NCBI RefSeq assembly: GCF_003590095.1
Contig: NC_039493.1
Span: forward strand, 1,550,001-1,614,000
Reading direction: 5' to 3'
DNA length: 64,000 bases
Origin: Trichoplusia ni
Taxonomy: Eukaryota > Arthropoda > Insecta > Lepidoptera > Noctuidae
In this document: positions 39,501 through 53,222 of the stretch, piece after piece
Numbering within the stretch: the stretch's first letter is position 1
How the letters are laid out: the number at the start of each line of letters is the position of its first letter
Position numbers and translations under genes: made by a program
The notes under the pieces: generated by a model
What the model saw: only the letters and a program-made list of their open reading frames with translations
The model's database searches: none
Told to the model about the DNA's origin: nothing

Positions 39501-42500
39501 TTTTTCTAAGAATTCTAAATTTTTATGTCAAATTATATTTAAATCTTATATTTCAAATATCACACACATTCATATCTTGATTTTTCGTTAGATCTGATCT
39601 GATTTTATCTGGTCGTAATTGTCTAAAAGCTTCCTATTTCTAATATTGGCATGACCATTGAATAATTTTGCAGAAACATTTTTGTAACCATTTATTTCAA
39701 AGAATTGCTTTTACATAAAACATCTCTTCCTCGTGGCACATCATTAATACTCTCTTGAATACCTTAGTCCTCAGGGATCAAAAAATATATTGTATACGCT
39801 CAAAATCAATCTTGTAACATCTGCCCGTAGTTGTATTAGCATTTTCTAATATACGCTTTAACTTTCTTTACTGTCAGAAAATGTAGTATTTTTGCTGATC
39901 ATTTTCCTATTGTTTAAGATTAAGGTTACAAAAAATGGAATTTTTGACTTGGCCCTTTTTTATGTAACCTATTTTGTGAACAAGAGTGAGTTCCTGAAGG
40001 CAGAAGAGCCTAAAAAGACGGAACGAGGAAACAGCCATGGTCAATTGATATGCGTTACTGGACATCTACCAAATATACCAATATTTCGATTTAGGTTTAG
40101 TCGGTCGGAGACTAACATAATCGATCTCTTCTTAAGAAATTCAAGCCCTGTGGCTTTATCAGAAGTCTAGAGCCAAATTACGTAGACATTGACCCAGATG
40201 TGGGACAGTTAGCATAACGACAACGATCTTTGCGACAATCATTCCTTGTTTTTATCATTAAAACGAACAAATAAAATGTATAGAAAGTATCGTAGCGTAT
40301 TGGCCATATCTAAAAGCCATTACATCCAGTAGGTAATTTTTAAATGTATTTCTGCCATGTTTCTTGATAATGGAACAAAAACAATGAAATCTGACCTAAT
40401 TACGCCAGAAAGATCAAATGATGCGTCACCCAGTCAACAGGTTCCCCGCTCCCTTCCATAAATTCTAAGTTAACAGCTCGAAATGCCGTAGTTAATAAAA
40501 TGTGCTATTGACATTGTTTTATCACGCGACTTTTGGAGCTATCACACCAATCCACAAACCAAAAACAAACTTTATCACCCAGAACGTAAAAGCTTAATTC
40601 CTTTATCAACAGGAATGCTACTCCAAGTAATATATTTGAAATTTCTCCATTTCAAACTGAACCTAGAGTTTAGCAACCTAAGAGCGGAAATCGCTTGCGA
40701 TGGAGGATCGAGTCTGGTCACGTTTTAAATTAAATCGGGCGTGATTGGCTTGAGGCAATCAGATGTATTTGCAATAAGGTTTTATTGCGGATTTGTGAAC
40801 TCACGTGTAAATAATTCAATTTGCGGCAGTCTTCTCTAAAAGAAATCAATGGGAAAATATACAACTCTGTGGTTTTTTCAGATACCAATACCCTGAGAGT
40901 TTATGTAGACTTTACTGAGACTGGTTAGCGACCGGCTCGTCGTCTCGTTGAGCTGATGACTAAGCACTCGCATTGGACTCTAATTCTCTAACTAGTCTAT
41001 GTTTCCCGCGAAATGATTAAAACTTCCGTAGTATTAATTTAAGTTTCAGGTTACCAAGACACAAACGATTATTGCAATATTTGAGGGCAACTAGAAATCT
41101 TAGTTCAAATAGAAATAAAATTATGTAAAGGTTAATAATTCTCGAAATAGGAAATGGGGATGAAATAAGTATAAGTAGTCGAAATATCAAAACATTGAAA
41201 GTAAGTGCCATATAATCCAGGTTATAAACTATATGTGTATCAAGTATTTGTGGTTTTTGCTTGAAAGAGGATTCGACATGCATGTATACACGCAAACTTT
41301 CACAATTATAGTATAAGTAGGATTATTCTAGTTTAATAGGATGACGTCAGATGGGAAGATATGAAATAAAAAGACATGTTGCGCTGACCCCCAATAAATT
41401 AATTATGGCATATGTATATCGGGCAGTTCTGATAAGGGCATGGGAATGATGATGATGATGTTCTAGTTGAATAGGTAACAATGGAACTGACCTGATATAT
41501 TCTCTAAGCTGCTTCTGAACTGCTCTGAGTTTGTCCAAGAACGTAGCTGTCTGGTCGAAGTACTCGATCGCGTCGGCAACGCTGCCATCTTGGTGTTTAT
41601 TGTCAACTATCTGCTGGTTCCTGGCAAAGAAGATGAAAGATATTTCTTATAAATGATGGATGCCTTATAATTGGAGGCTGTGTCGTATGAGCCTGTACTT
41701 AACATTTATTGAGTTCAAAATTAGTTGGGAAAGTTTTATGCACTCCTCAAGAATAACTAAAGAAAATTAGTTTAGTCCGAACGTAAAATGAAAATTTTAA
41801 ACATATTTTCGTATTCAAACTATTATGAAATTGCATTTTTTTACGCAAATTCTTCTCACAATCATAATCTTAAAATGAATACAGTTTTTAAAGACTCACT
41901 TTTTCTCCAAGTCCTGGTATTCATTGCTGTCTTCTTTGATGTCCTTATGAAGAGGAATTAGGGATGGAACCAGATTAAGAGTATTGTCCAACAGATCGCG
42001 CCCTAACACCATATGGGCTATGTATCTGGAAAGAGTACTGAGTTTCACACAAAATATATATATCTTATAATATATATATATATATATATATCTTGCTTTT
42101 AGTCTGGGTAAAATTACAGACATATGTCATACTTTGGACTAAAGTTGCTGCAATGCTTACAGCAACTTTATCGATAAGAATGGAACGGTGAAAATATATC
42201 AAATTAAATTCCAATTTCCCATTCACTTATTGGCCCTTGTAAATAGCGGAATCGGGGCCCAATTTTAACACGAGAAATAGTTTTTATAATGCGAAATATT
42301 GTCTTTCACGTTCATGCCTAATATGGCTTTACTTATCATCAGATATTGAAAACTATTCTTAATCAGACGCAGATTTTGAATAAGGTTCGGCAGATTTTTT
42401 ATCGGTTTTTTTAGGAAATGTGTGTTACCTTTCGTAAGCTCGTGGCTGTAGATATCCTCTTGCAAAATAATTGATTCCTAGAACTGAACCGATTCCTTTG

Positions 42501-45500
42501 CATTCGATGCTTCGTAAAAGGTTTTTGAAGCCGACGAGATATCTGAAAGAAATTCTACCTTAATTCTCGTATGATTGCATTACATTTTGAATGTACAAGT
42601 TTTAATTTGTCACGGTCATCGTCAACGCCAAGTTAACACGTAGTGTCAGAGACACACGAGCAACTTGAAATTAGGTACCCGAATGCATAATGAAAAATGA
42701 ACGACCATCAATTTGGAGACAACTTACACACACACAGATATGCAAGTCCATAATTATAAGGCCTTCATTAACTCAGTCACTTATCCAAGTAAGAAATTTT
42801 GTCTACTGTTGAAACTAGAAGGATCATCAAAACATAACACAATGCAGTCAAATACGATTTGCACACTGAGGGTTTCGTACAATTAGGACATAAAAGTTTT
42901 TTTTTGTTTCGAATTATGTCTCCCAAAAAATCATAACTCACTGGGGGGGGGGGGGGGGAGGAACCTTTCAGTCACTTTTCGACCGGATTTTATTTTGGTC
43001 AAAACTATTGTTATTGTATTTGTTGTCATAGCGGCGATAGAGAACAAGCTTCGTGAGAGGCACTCTGGTGACCATGTACGGAGAGATAGAAACACAGCGA
43101 AACCATAATATAAGGGTTCCGAAGTCAAAAAAATCGAATACCATTGAGTAAAAACTTCTAAGACATACATGTATAAATGATAAAAGTCACAATGAGCCCA
43201 CATTGAGTGCCCACAACAATTGAGAAAATATGATAGGTCATGAGTCATAGTTAATAACCGGTCACTGAAACCATGTGTCACCATAAACTTCATGGTTATC
43301 TAACGATGGTGCGCCACAAAGTGATTCAAAACAATTAAATTTATTATCTGTTAGTCAGACTTTACGTCTTGTACACATTGGCTGAATATTATCACATGCT
43401 ACTCGTACGAGTATATGAAAACGATCGCGAATGGCGATGACAAATTCATCTTCTTTGGATCATTATTTAAATACACCAAAGAAATTCTCGCAAGGAAAAT
43501 CGCAAGGTTAGTATACGCCTTTAGTACGCTTGAGTGATTGGAGAAATGCGACTGATGTATGAAATAAAAATAAAGACAGAAAAAGATAAAATTAAAAAAA
43601 TAACAATAAAAACCTTCACTCCCCACAACAACTAAATGGTTCAATCGATTCATATCTAACACGCCCAAAAACATTCGCACATAATTCACGTCAATCTTTT
43701 AAAACCCTGATTTTTTTGCGTCAGGGGTCTAAAAATCCTTTACCACCCTTACAACTCCAGGTTATTCATCGCAAAAGCACACAGCAACAGTCGCAGCCAG
43801 ATTTCATTCAACCTTCTGCAAGCGTAGTGAACTTGTGATCCGGTCTCTCAAGGCTACTCCGACACTTAACTAAGCGAAGATCAACGATCACAGCGGGTGG
43901 GTTAAGCTTGTCAATATTTACTACGGCTAATAGTGAGGTTTAGGAAAGTTTCGATACAAACCTTCCTGTTTGCCTATTATTTGTTTATTGTCTTTGTTGC
44001 TTTTAGCATTCATGGTATTATTGTATGAGTAATACAAAATATTAGTGTTTGAAATCGATATTACATCAAAAGTCATTTATTAATAGGGATTTTTGAAGGT
44101 CTATTTGCTTTGAACTGCATCCAATTTTGCAAAGCTTTCGTAAGCAAAAAAAAAGTTGTTTAAAACTGTTTTGTCTTGACCCTACCTGCATTTTGTTAAT
44201 TATTTATCTGGATCTGGATTTATCTAAGTAGCAGAATTTTACAAGGAGCATCTGGCTATCTGACCTCCTCAACCCAGTTATCTGTTATCAGACTTTCTAG
44301 CTTCTAAATAGTAACGACTGTCAAAGATGTGTAAATAACAGCCGGATCTTACTATTTAACATGCCTTCCTAAACACGAAGGAGACTAGTTATGACCTAGA
44401 TTGTCACCTATCCACAGACCGACCGTTTCAAGTGTAGCTTAACCTGTGATCGATGAATTTGTGCAGTTGTAGTTTCGCCAAGCGTCCATGAGAGAATACA
44501 TGTAATCGAAGATTTAAACTAGAAAAAAGGAAATAGGTACATTAACAAAAATCAAAACGCTTACCGCATGATTTCAATAAAACGCATACTAAAACTAATT
44601 AGATTACTACGAGTAACATAAAAAGGTGTAATTTTAAATATTTTACCTCTTTTGACTCATTCTAAAGGTATTTCCATTTCTTATTGACGCTAACTCTTTG
44701 ACACTGATGAGTCATTCTGAATCACCAATGCCCTTAGAGAAGGTTTAACGGTATTTTATTTATATTTCAATTAGTATTTAAATTTTTAGGTAGGTATCTT
44801 TTGCTCAAGTGAATCTTTGCTGTCTTAGCAAAACTAAGCAGGTAATTTGACGTCAGGAAGTGCTACATTAATTTTAATAAATGACTTTTGATCGTCATTA
44901 TCCCGACTGTCGATGTGTATTAATTTTTTCTGATGCAGTTTGATATATTTAAATCAGCCCTATAGAGTCTTATTTTTATGATCCTCTTTTGTGGGGGATC
45001 CGGAAGTAGGAGGAAGGAACGAGAAAGGAAACTTGGAAGAGAGCAATTTGTTTTGAAGAGGAGTTGACATAATTATGACGGACGGGATTAAAAAAAACAT
45101 AGTGGTTAGTCTATAACTTTGTCGGGCAGTGAGATAGTATAATAAGTAATTCAATGATTATTTATTAAAATAGTATCCAATACTTTTACGTTATTAGTGG
45201 CCACATTTCAATTGACATGACAACACTAACCACAACTGCTTCCAATGCTCGAAAAACAAGTTTTGGTCATCGACAAAATGACGCAGAATGCACGTCGGAT
45301 TCTATCTAACCACAAGATCAAAAAAGCATCACACAACGGTAAACCTAAAGTTTTGGCCTTGAACTAAATTTTGCCACATCCTTATGTTACAAAATTTCCG
45401 TAATCTCAAGTAAAATGAAGTCACAATGTTGCAGTTTGTCAATGACTCAAGTAACCACAAGTATACCCAAGTATTAATAAAATGACATGGATATGTAAAA

Positions 45501-48500
45501 TGATGGCACGCGCTAGCCAAGAAAGTGACTCCACCTTTTCAATCAACTCTGTTAAAATTGTGGCACGTGGTTCATGTAACTTGGTGCGTCAGAAACGAGA
45601 CAAAAGTTTATTAAAGCGAGATCACTGTATACCAGCTAGTTCTGTGAAACAGAAACAGCGATATTTTGTAGCTTTTTTCCAACGTGCCTAGTTAGACTGG
45701 CCACATCACACAACTGCAATAATGTTTTTATTAGTTTTTGAGGTAGTGCATGATATTTCTACTTAGCTGACCACATATCGTGTTTCTGATTGACTAACCG
45801 CGGAATCACATTTGACTCACTTTTGTCAAAATATCTTAGAAACTAGGGCTGACACGTTAAATGAGAAGTTCCTAATCCTTGAGGTTAAAGTCAAAGGTGA
45901 TTCAGAAAGGTAACAAATAGTTAAAAAGGAGGAAGTCGGTTAAAAAAGACGACATGTATTGCCAACGTGTAACTGATTCGTTTAACTAAAGTAAGATATA
46001 AATTCGTTTAGTTGAAACCTCCAGTAGGATAGAGGTATAAAGTAGCGATAATATTAATATTATTATGTTCTGACAAAAAAATGTGTTTCGAACGAAACAC
46101 GTTTTCTTTAATGGTTTATGATTAGATGTGTAATTCTTTTTTTGTCTGAATTACAACATTTTTGGGCTTTTGTGTTTTTTGGGCGTTAAGTTTATAAACA
46201 CTCAAATCGTGACAAAACTACCCAGAAACAGATTAACATTTCTGACAACAGTCCACATCAGTTCAGCTCCCGACCCCACTTTAGCATCAGCTCTTGATAA
46301 AGGACTCCGGCTTGGGTCCAAAACTAGTCGCGAAACAACGACAAACATGCGTAAGTAAACTGTTAAATATATAAATATGAATCCTACACACGAAAGTTAC
46401 ACTAAAACGGTACCATACATAAGAATTACACGAAACAAATGGCTTCTCTAAATGATATCATGTGGATTCATGATTACAAACTCATGGACTCTTTATAGCA
46501 TACTAAAATGGATTACTTATGAGGGATTTACTGAAATAAGGTGAATAACGTAATTGACGGATTGTCCCAGACGAAGGGTATTATTCAATCACGTCATAGT
46601 ATGAACTTTGAACTTAGGTAACAGGAGCCAGGTGACCTGACAAAGGTGACCTGAAAATGAGACAAGAGTCTTAAAATAATATCGTGTGAAAGAGATGCCG
46701 CTCTACGCCGTATATAGCTCTGTCACGCTTCTGCAAACATAATCGTATTGCTTTAAGAGACCGTGGTAGATATTCTGGTAACTTGAAAATGAAGCTTCAG
46801 TACGTACAGTGATGAGTGGATTTTGAAATGTATTATTTTGTAGTGCTATGTTCATATCTAAAGCGACTTGTATCTAAATGTTGTGTGTTTTGATAACAAG
46901 GGTGGCCGAGTGGCGTTTTGTCATGATTGTGTGGAATTCTTCGGTTTGATGCCTGCATAGGTGAAGCCTTTTTATAATCCACGAATGCTTGAATGTGCCT
47001 TGAGCGTATGACCTGAATGATGGTAAGGAGTGCAGGAGTCGTTATTAGATTATATCAGATCAGAACGTCTGTTTCGTGCAATTTGAGGCTGTTACTTGAA
47101 AAAAAAAACACGTCTCGACCACTTCTTTTTATATCCATATCAGTAAATTAACAAGAAATACATATAACCGACTTCAAATAGAACTACTGAACTATGGGAT
47201 GAATGATGACAAATGACAGCTATTTCGCGTTAAATTAAAAACAGACGAATCAATCACTCCGAAGTTCTGAGGTAACTAACATAAAAAAAGACGAATTGAG
47301 AACCTTCTATTTTTCAAGCTGGTTGAAAAAAGTGATATACCATATATCAATAACCAAGTGGTGATGCAACCAGCACCTGGTTGCATCATAATAAGGAGCC
47401 AAAAAGTCAAATATAATATTTAAAATAAAATGATCAAATACAACGATAAAAAATCAATTAACAATCAAATACCAAGATTTTAAATAAAAGAGGATTTCGG
47501 AGAAAATGATGATATTGTGACCTCATGCAACTCAAACAAAAAGGTTTTATATTCTCTCACATTTTATGAACAACTAAGAATTAGTCACGAACCCTATTCT
47601 AAAAACTTATTTATTACTGATCAAAGTTATCAGAAGAATTGCTTAGAAGGCCATTTAGATGGAAAAGTGACATAAGATTTGATTATATCCAGGATTGCTA
47701 TTTATGATGTCACAGTGAATAACATGTGCTGTGTGAACAAAACATAAAGTCAGGTACTGGTTAACTTTGCTATTCATCTGCAGGCTCTGTAGCTACCTAA
47801 AAGTAGGACTATCCTCATAAATTAACTTAATACTAAAGCACAAAGGGGAATTTTATCATCTTTTTGTTGCTAACCAAACTATTTTGCGTCACGCTGATAT
47901 TAAAACCAATATTATAAAATTAATTAATTTAGGTAAAGATTTTTATCCGTCTTCTAAGTAACTGATAGAAAGAGAACCATTAATTATGGAGAAAATACAA
48001 AAAACAAGTTTCTCCGTAAGTAGGTTGAGAAAGGATGTTTTTTTTTTTATAATATATCCTGGGACAACTCACAAAGTCATCTGATCCCAAGCTAAGCAGA
48101 GCTTGTGTTATGGTAACCAGGCAACTGATAAACTTACTTATATATTTCTAAATACATACATATTATAGATAAATTACACCCTGACGCCAGAACAAATGAT
48201 CATGCTCATCAAACAACATATGTCCTGGTCGGGAATCGAACCCACGACCTCCGGTATAGCAGTCAGGGTCACTAACCACTAGACCAACTGGCCCGTCGAT
48301 TTTGTTCCTCCTTTCTCCGTAAAAGGTTGTACGACTATTACCTCCATATAGTGCTGCTATCTGTATCTTTAATCTCCTTGGTGAGATGATTCAGCAGAGC
48401 CGCATTGGCATTGGTGTACCATTCCACTGCCTCCGTCATTGAAGTGCCGGCGTTTATGCTCGCTCTGTGGACAATTACAAGGTGTTAAATGAAGCTGAAA

Positions 48501-51500
48501 TGTTAAATTAACTGGGTAATGGACTCGTTGTTAAGTAATACCAGCCCATGTATCCCTGCTAGGCACTTTTCTCGTATGGAGAAAGTTTTGAACATTGATC
48601 ACCACGCTAGATCACGGCCGGTTGGCGTTTACGGATTCCAACATTATATAAAACTGTTTTCAGTCATGTTTCCCTAAGAATTAAGAACATAGATATAACT
48701 TTGAGCCAGTCCCATGTCTGCATTGGAGTTGAATCAGCACCTCGTGCAAAAAAAAAACAATGATTTCTATATCTGTAATGACTTTTTTAGGGCATGATAT
48801 TGCTTGGAGTTGGAAAAAAATGCAATTTAATTGTGCAAAAAAATGCATTTGTAATATGATGAGATTTGGATGAAACACGTTGAATAATGTTTACATTACA
48901 TACATGTACTTGTAGAAATACTTAACTGAAGATCTGAATCCAGTTTCTCCAAAAAATATATTATTTGGTGCAACCGTAATTAAACTAATTGAAAAACGAC
49001 TTAATACCCTGGTCCGACCTCCTCCGAATATTAAAATTTGTTCTGGATTCCATTAAAATTCCGAAAGCCGTTCTACCAAGATTGAGGATTCTGTCTGCCG
49101 TGTTTTATTATTATCACAACCCCCAATTTCCGTAATTTACGTTTTCTGATTATAATTTTGCATTAATGTATTATTTAAGGTCAGAGTTTCTATAGAGTAC
49201 AGACTATTTTGTACAGAATCCGCATGTTCCGAGTCTGACTCGTCCACGGCCCCTTGGCGGGTTTTTTAATTTTCTGATTTTTGTATGTATTGTTTTTTTT
49301 TTGTAGATGCTCACTTAGAGAATCTGCAATTATGGACTTTCGTGGTCTGATCTCATCTAAATAAAGAAGGTTTGTTTTAATTGCATTAACTACCCGTAAC
49401 TAACGATACCATACCATAACTAAGTTTATGAAATTATAGAGAATAATTCATGCATCTATTCATTAATCCCGATTAATGTACCCAAATATTTGGAGGTTGA
49501 TGTATACGTAATATATTTATGTTAATCGAATAGTTTTCTCTCTAACAGCGAAAATAACTGATCATAAGCTCACGACATTTGCATACCGATTTAACGGTGA
49601 GATATGTAGTACGAATAATGTAATAGAACACCTTGTAACATACCGTGTCTCTAGTAAATAACGATTGATTTGATATTGAAATGACAATGACTTTCATATG
49701 CCGACGACAAACCGACACAGTTTGGCAGGTATAACTTTTTTGTAATACGTGTTGCAACCAATAAATGCTTTAAATATTTTATCATTATTTATTTACTATA
49801 TGTCTCTCAAAAAAGTTCTGGAGTGGAGACCACGTACCACCAAGCGCAGCGTGGGACGGCCACCTGCCAGATGGACCGACGACTTGGTGAAAATCGCTGG
49901 GTTTCGTTGTATGCAGGTGGCAATGAACCGGTCGCGCTGGAGAACATATGGAGAGGCCTATGTCCAGCAGTGGACAGCTATAGGCTGAGATTATGATGAT
50001 GATGTCTCTCACACCAATAAACTCCTACATAATTAAATTTAGTTTCAATAAACAACCTGTCTGAAATTGGTAAGTTGTTGAACTTTCAATAAGATCCCGT
50101 TTCTGTATTCAGCTCACGTAGCATTGTGCAAACTTCTCCATATTGAGTGGCGACAAACATTGGCTTGGCAAACATTTGATCCAATATCACCAACAGGAAT
50201 AATTAATGGTTTCGGTTGATTCGTATGACTGACTTCAATTTCCTGATTATCGATAGATGCATGAATATCATATTAGTATATGCATTGACAATTTCAAACA
50301 TTTGATTTTTATGAATAGTCACTTTAAAGCAATACAAAAATAACGACGGGTTTTAAAATGTATTCCAGAAACTGGGTCTTATAACCCTCTTTCAACAAAC
50401 TCAGGATTATAAAAAGCTTTTTCCAGTTAACTCGTAGCTAAATTGCGTAACCCAATGATAAATAATAGCTCATTATATAAACCAGTTACATATATTTTTA
50501 AACAACAAAAACATTTATCCAACTTTAAATAAAACCTGCTGAGCCATACGTGATAAAATTTGTATGGGAGTATCAACAACTATTTCACGTTAAATAAAAA
50601 AAAACAACAAAATCAGCTCATCCAGTCCGAGGTTTTAAGGTAACTAACAAAAAAGGGTTGAGAATCTCTTTTTTAATCGATTTCAAATAAAGCAACTAAA
50701 TTAACATCTTGTTTGTTGTCCGATGTCCCAAGCCATTATTAAATATTAAAAAAAAATATGAGAACCCGTTTGCAAAGAAGTATGAATCATAGTGATGCTG
50801 AGAACCATGATTCATATTAATTAAGACCACATAACGTTACCCTAAGTCAATTTTCACATGTTTTCATATTATGTGAGAGACTTGTAATAATAACATAATT
50901 ATAATCTATACTAATGGTTATCATAATCTATACTATAGTAAGGCCAACGAGACGAGATAAAGAATGTAAACAAACTTTCAGGGGTTCATAACATTTTTAT
51001 TCGAATAGACTATTATAAAGTTCGAAACTAAAATGAAGGAATGAACTTGTTCACATCATGGCAGACCAAATGTTGACAACTGCCGTACTGACTGCTTTCT
51101 TGTACCACGACACATAACCACAGCTGTCATCGACCAACTCACGCCATATACGAGTGATAAGGAAAGGGATAATAATCCCTCGCTATCGCAATGTAACTCA
51201 GTAACGGTCCGCTTGTTTACGTTTTTTATCTCGTCTCGTTGGCCACTTCGATCTTCATTTTTAAAGATTTGTCTAAACTACAACTACACAAGTTTATGCT
51301 ACACTTGATACGGTCGACGTGTGGGTGGGGTGACCATCTATGTTGTAACGAGTGTTTGGAAAGGCACGTTGCATTGTAGGTCCCGGCTGTAAATGACACA
51401 TCTAAGTTTTACCCTTTGGATAAGGGACCATTAATTGATAAAAACGACTATCAAACACGCCAATTATTTACAAACATTTCAAACTACATAAACCATCAAA

Positions 51501-53191
51501 CTGGCTTGAGTAAACCAAGAGCAACATTTCAGTCCAGCATTTTGGAGTGTATCGTTCCACTCACTTTTCTTGTTTGTTTGTCGTTCCGCTTGGATTTTTT
51601 GTAACTCAATTTTGAGGTACTTCCCAATAAGCTAGCAGGCTGAAATTTTCAGTGTGGCTTCAAACCCGATGGCAACGCAATTTACAACTATAAAAATGGC
51701 TGCGCCGATTTTGATAAAATTTTAATGGAGTGACATTTAAAAAGGTGGGTTTTTAGATTAAGTAAATCTGCTTATTTTATTATTAACATATGAACTGCCA
51801 AAACAAGTACACATTCTTCATGGTCGGAACCTTAAGATTGACAGGTGACATCACAAGACAAGTGCAAGGAAAGTATGATTCATTTGTTTCCACTTCTGAC
51901 AGTGACTCGGTAAGTCATAACCCCTCTTGCGGTCATGTGGTTAATAACACCTTTTGCACAAAGCACCCTCGATAAGCACCCAGTTAGGGCTATACCAGAT
52001 TTCTGCGGTTAAAAAGTAATGTTAGTCAAGACGGTTTGACTGCGACAACTTATTAACATTTAATCTATACTCTATACTAATATATAAACCTGAAGAGTTT
52101 GTTTGTTTGTTTGTTTGTTTGAACGCGCTAATCTCAGGAACTACTGGTCCAAATTGAAAAATTCTTTTTGTGTTGAGTAGACAATTAATCGAGGAAGGCT
52201 TTAGGCTAAATCTATCTAAACCATCACGCTGCGACTAATAGGAGCGAAGATACAATGGAAAATGTGAGAAAAAACAGGACGGGTATAAATCATAACTTAC
52301 ATCTTCTTCTACCCACGGGAACGAAGTCGCGGGCAACAGCTAGTTAAATAATAAAGATCTAAAAGATTTGCTTTGGCTAGAGGATACACTCATTTATGGT
52401 TAAGCAACATTATAACTTCAATAAGTACTTTTATTTTACTATCAAACTTCTTTCTGTAAATGTTGTTAAGAATATTGTGAACCAATTACAACGGTGAAAA
52501 ATCTCACCAATTTTTCATGTAGCTTATTTATGTAGGCAAGCATTAAAATACACAAAAATGTATAAACAAATCAAAATACACTATATTGGGATATTTCTTA
52601 AAATAATAATAAAAAAATGTACCGACTAATACATATACGTTTTATTTTTCTCAACAAACATTCAGGCAACAATAAAAAAAGAAAAGTTCGGTACTATTTA
52701 CCAATTCCAAACTTTCAATCATATAAAATGAGGTAATGGAGGAAATTTTGGCAGTTTCCACTTTCAATTAAGTTGAGTACTTTGACATTGAAAACTTACG
52801 TTATTAAATGAGGTTATGAACCCGTGACCTTATCGTGGGGTTACCGAATGAGGTCTTGCACTTCGGACACGTCGAAAATATGAGATGTCGAAGGAATATT
52901 GAAGCTAGACTGGATCCATCCTCTTTTAAAGTATATATAGTTATACATACATACATACGTACATGTATAAGTGTGTGATGTGTATAATATATCTATATAT
53001 AAGATAAATAAAATAGTGTGTAAGATTTAGTGAGTAAGTAATTCTATAAGTACTGTAATTGTATTGCTGCGCCCTAACAGGGTATCATGTATGTACCTTT
53101 AAGTTTTATAACATCTGTATCTACTCATGATCGATATAAATATTTGAAGTTTGTAGTTTGAAGTATTATGAAAATTAGAAAAAAATGCTAC

Positions 53192-53222
<31 letters not shown>

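Larger units (their letters stand above)
36700..41338. other. Intron E-F, mostly anonymous
   Basis: 4.8 kb intron. Contains SINE family 3 fragments (37715-37830 inverted and 39080-39225 direct). The rest is AT-rich without coding support. Confidence 0.5.
43000..48050. other. Intron B-C, mostly anonymous
   Basis: 5.8 kb intron in total. A LINE-tail relic lies at 44215-44470 and a SINE-like fragment at 46895-47045. The rest is AT-rich. Open frames here lack coding features. Confidence 0.5.

Noticed and set aside
39892..40170. Plus-strand 92-residue frame in intron E-F
   Set aside because: No recognisable motif, no splice context, AT-driven composition. Treated as chance.
48221..48298. tRNA gene on the minus strand (also 59346-59420)
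   Set aside because: Same reason: repeated body downstream and imperfect cloverleaf. SINE family 2.
52942..53222. CRISPR-like or satellite array
   Set aside because: Only simple ACAT and CTAT microsatellites, with no spacers. The genome is eukaryotic.
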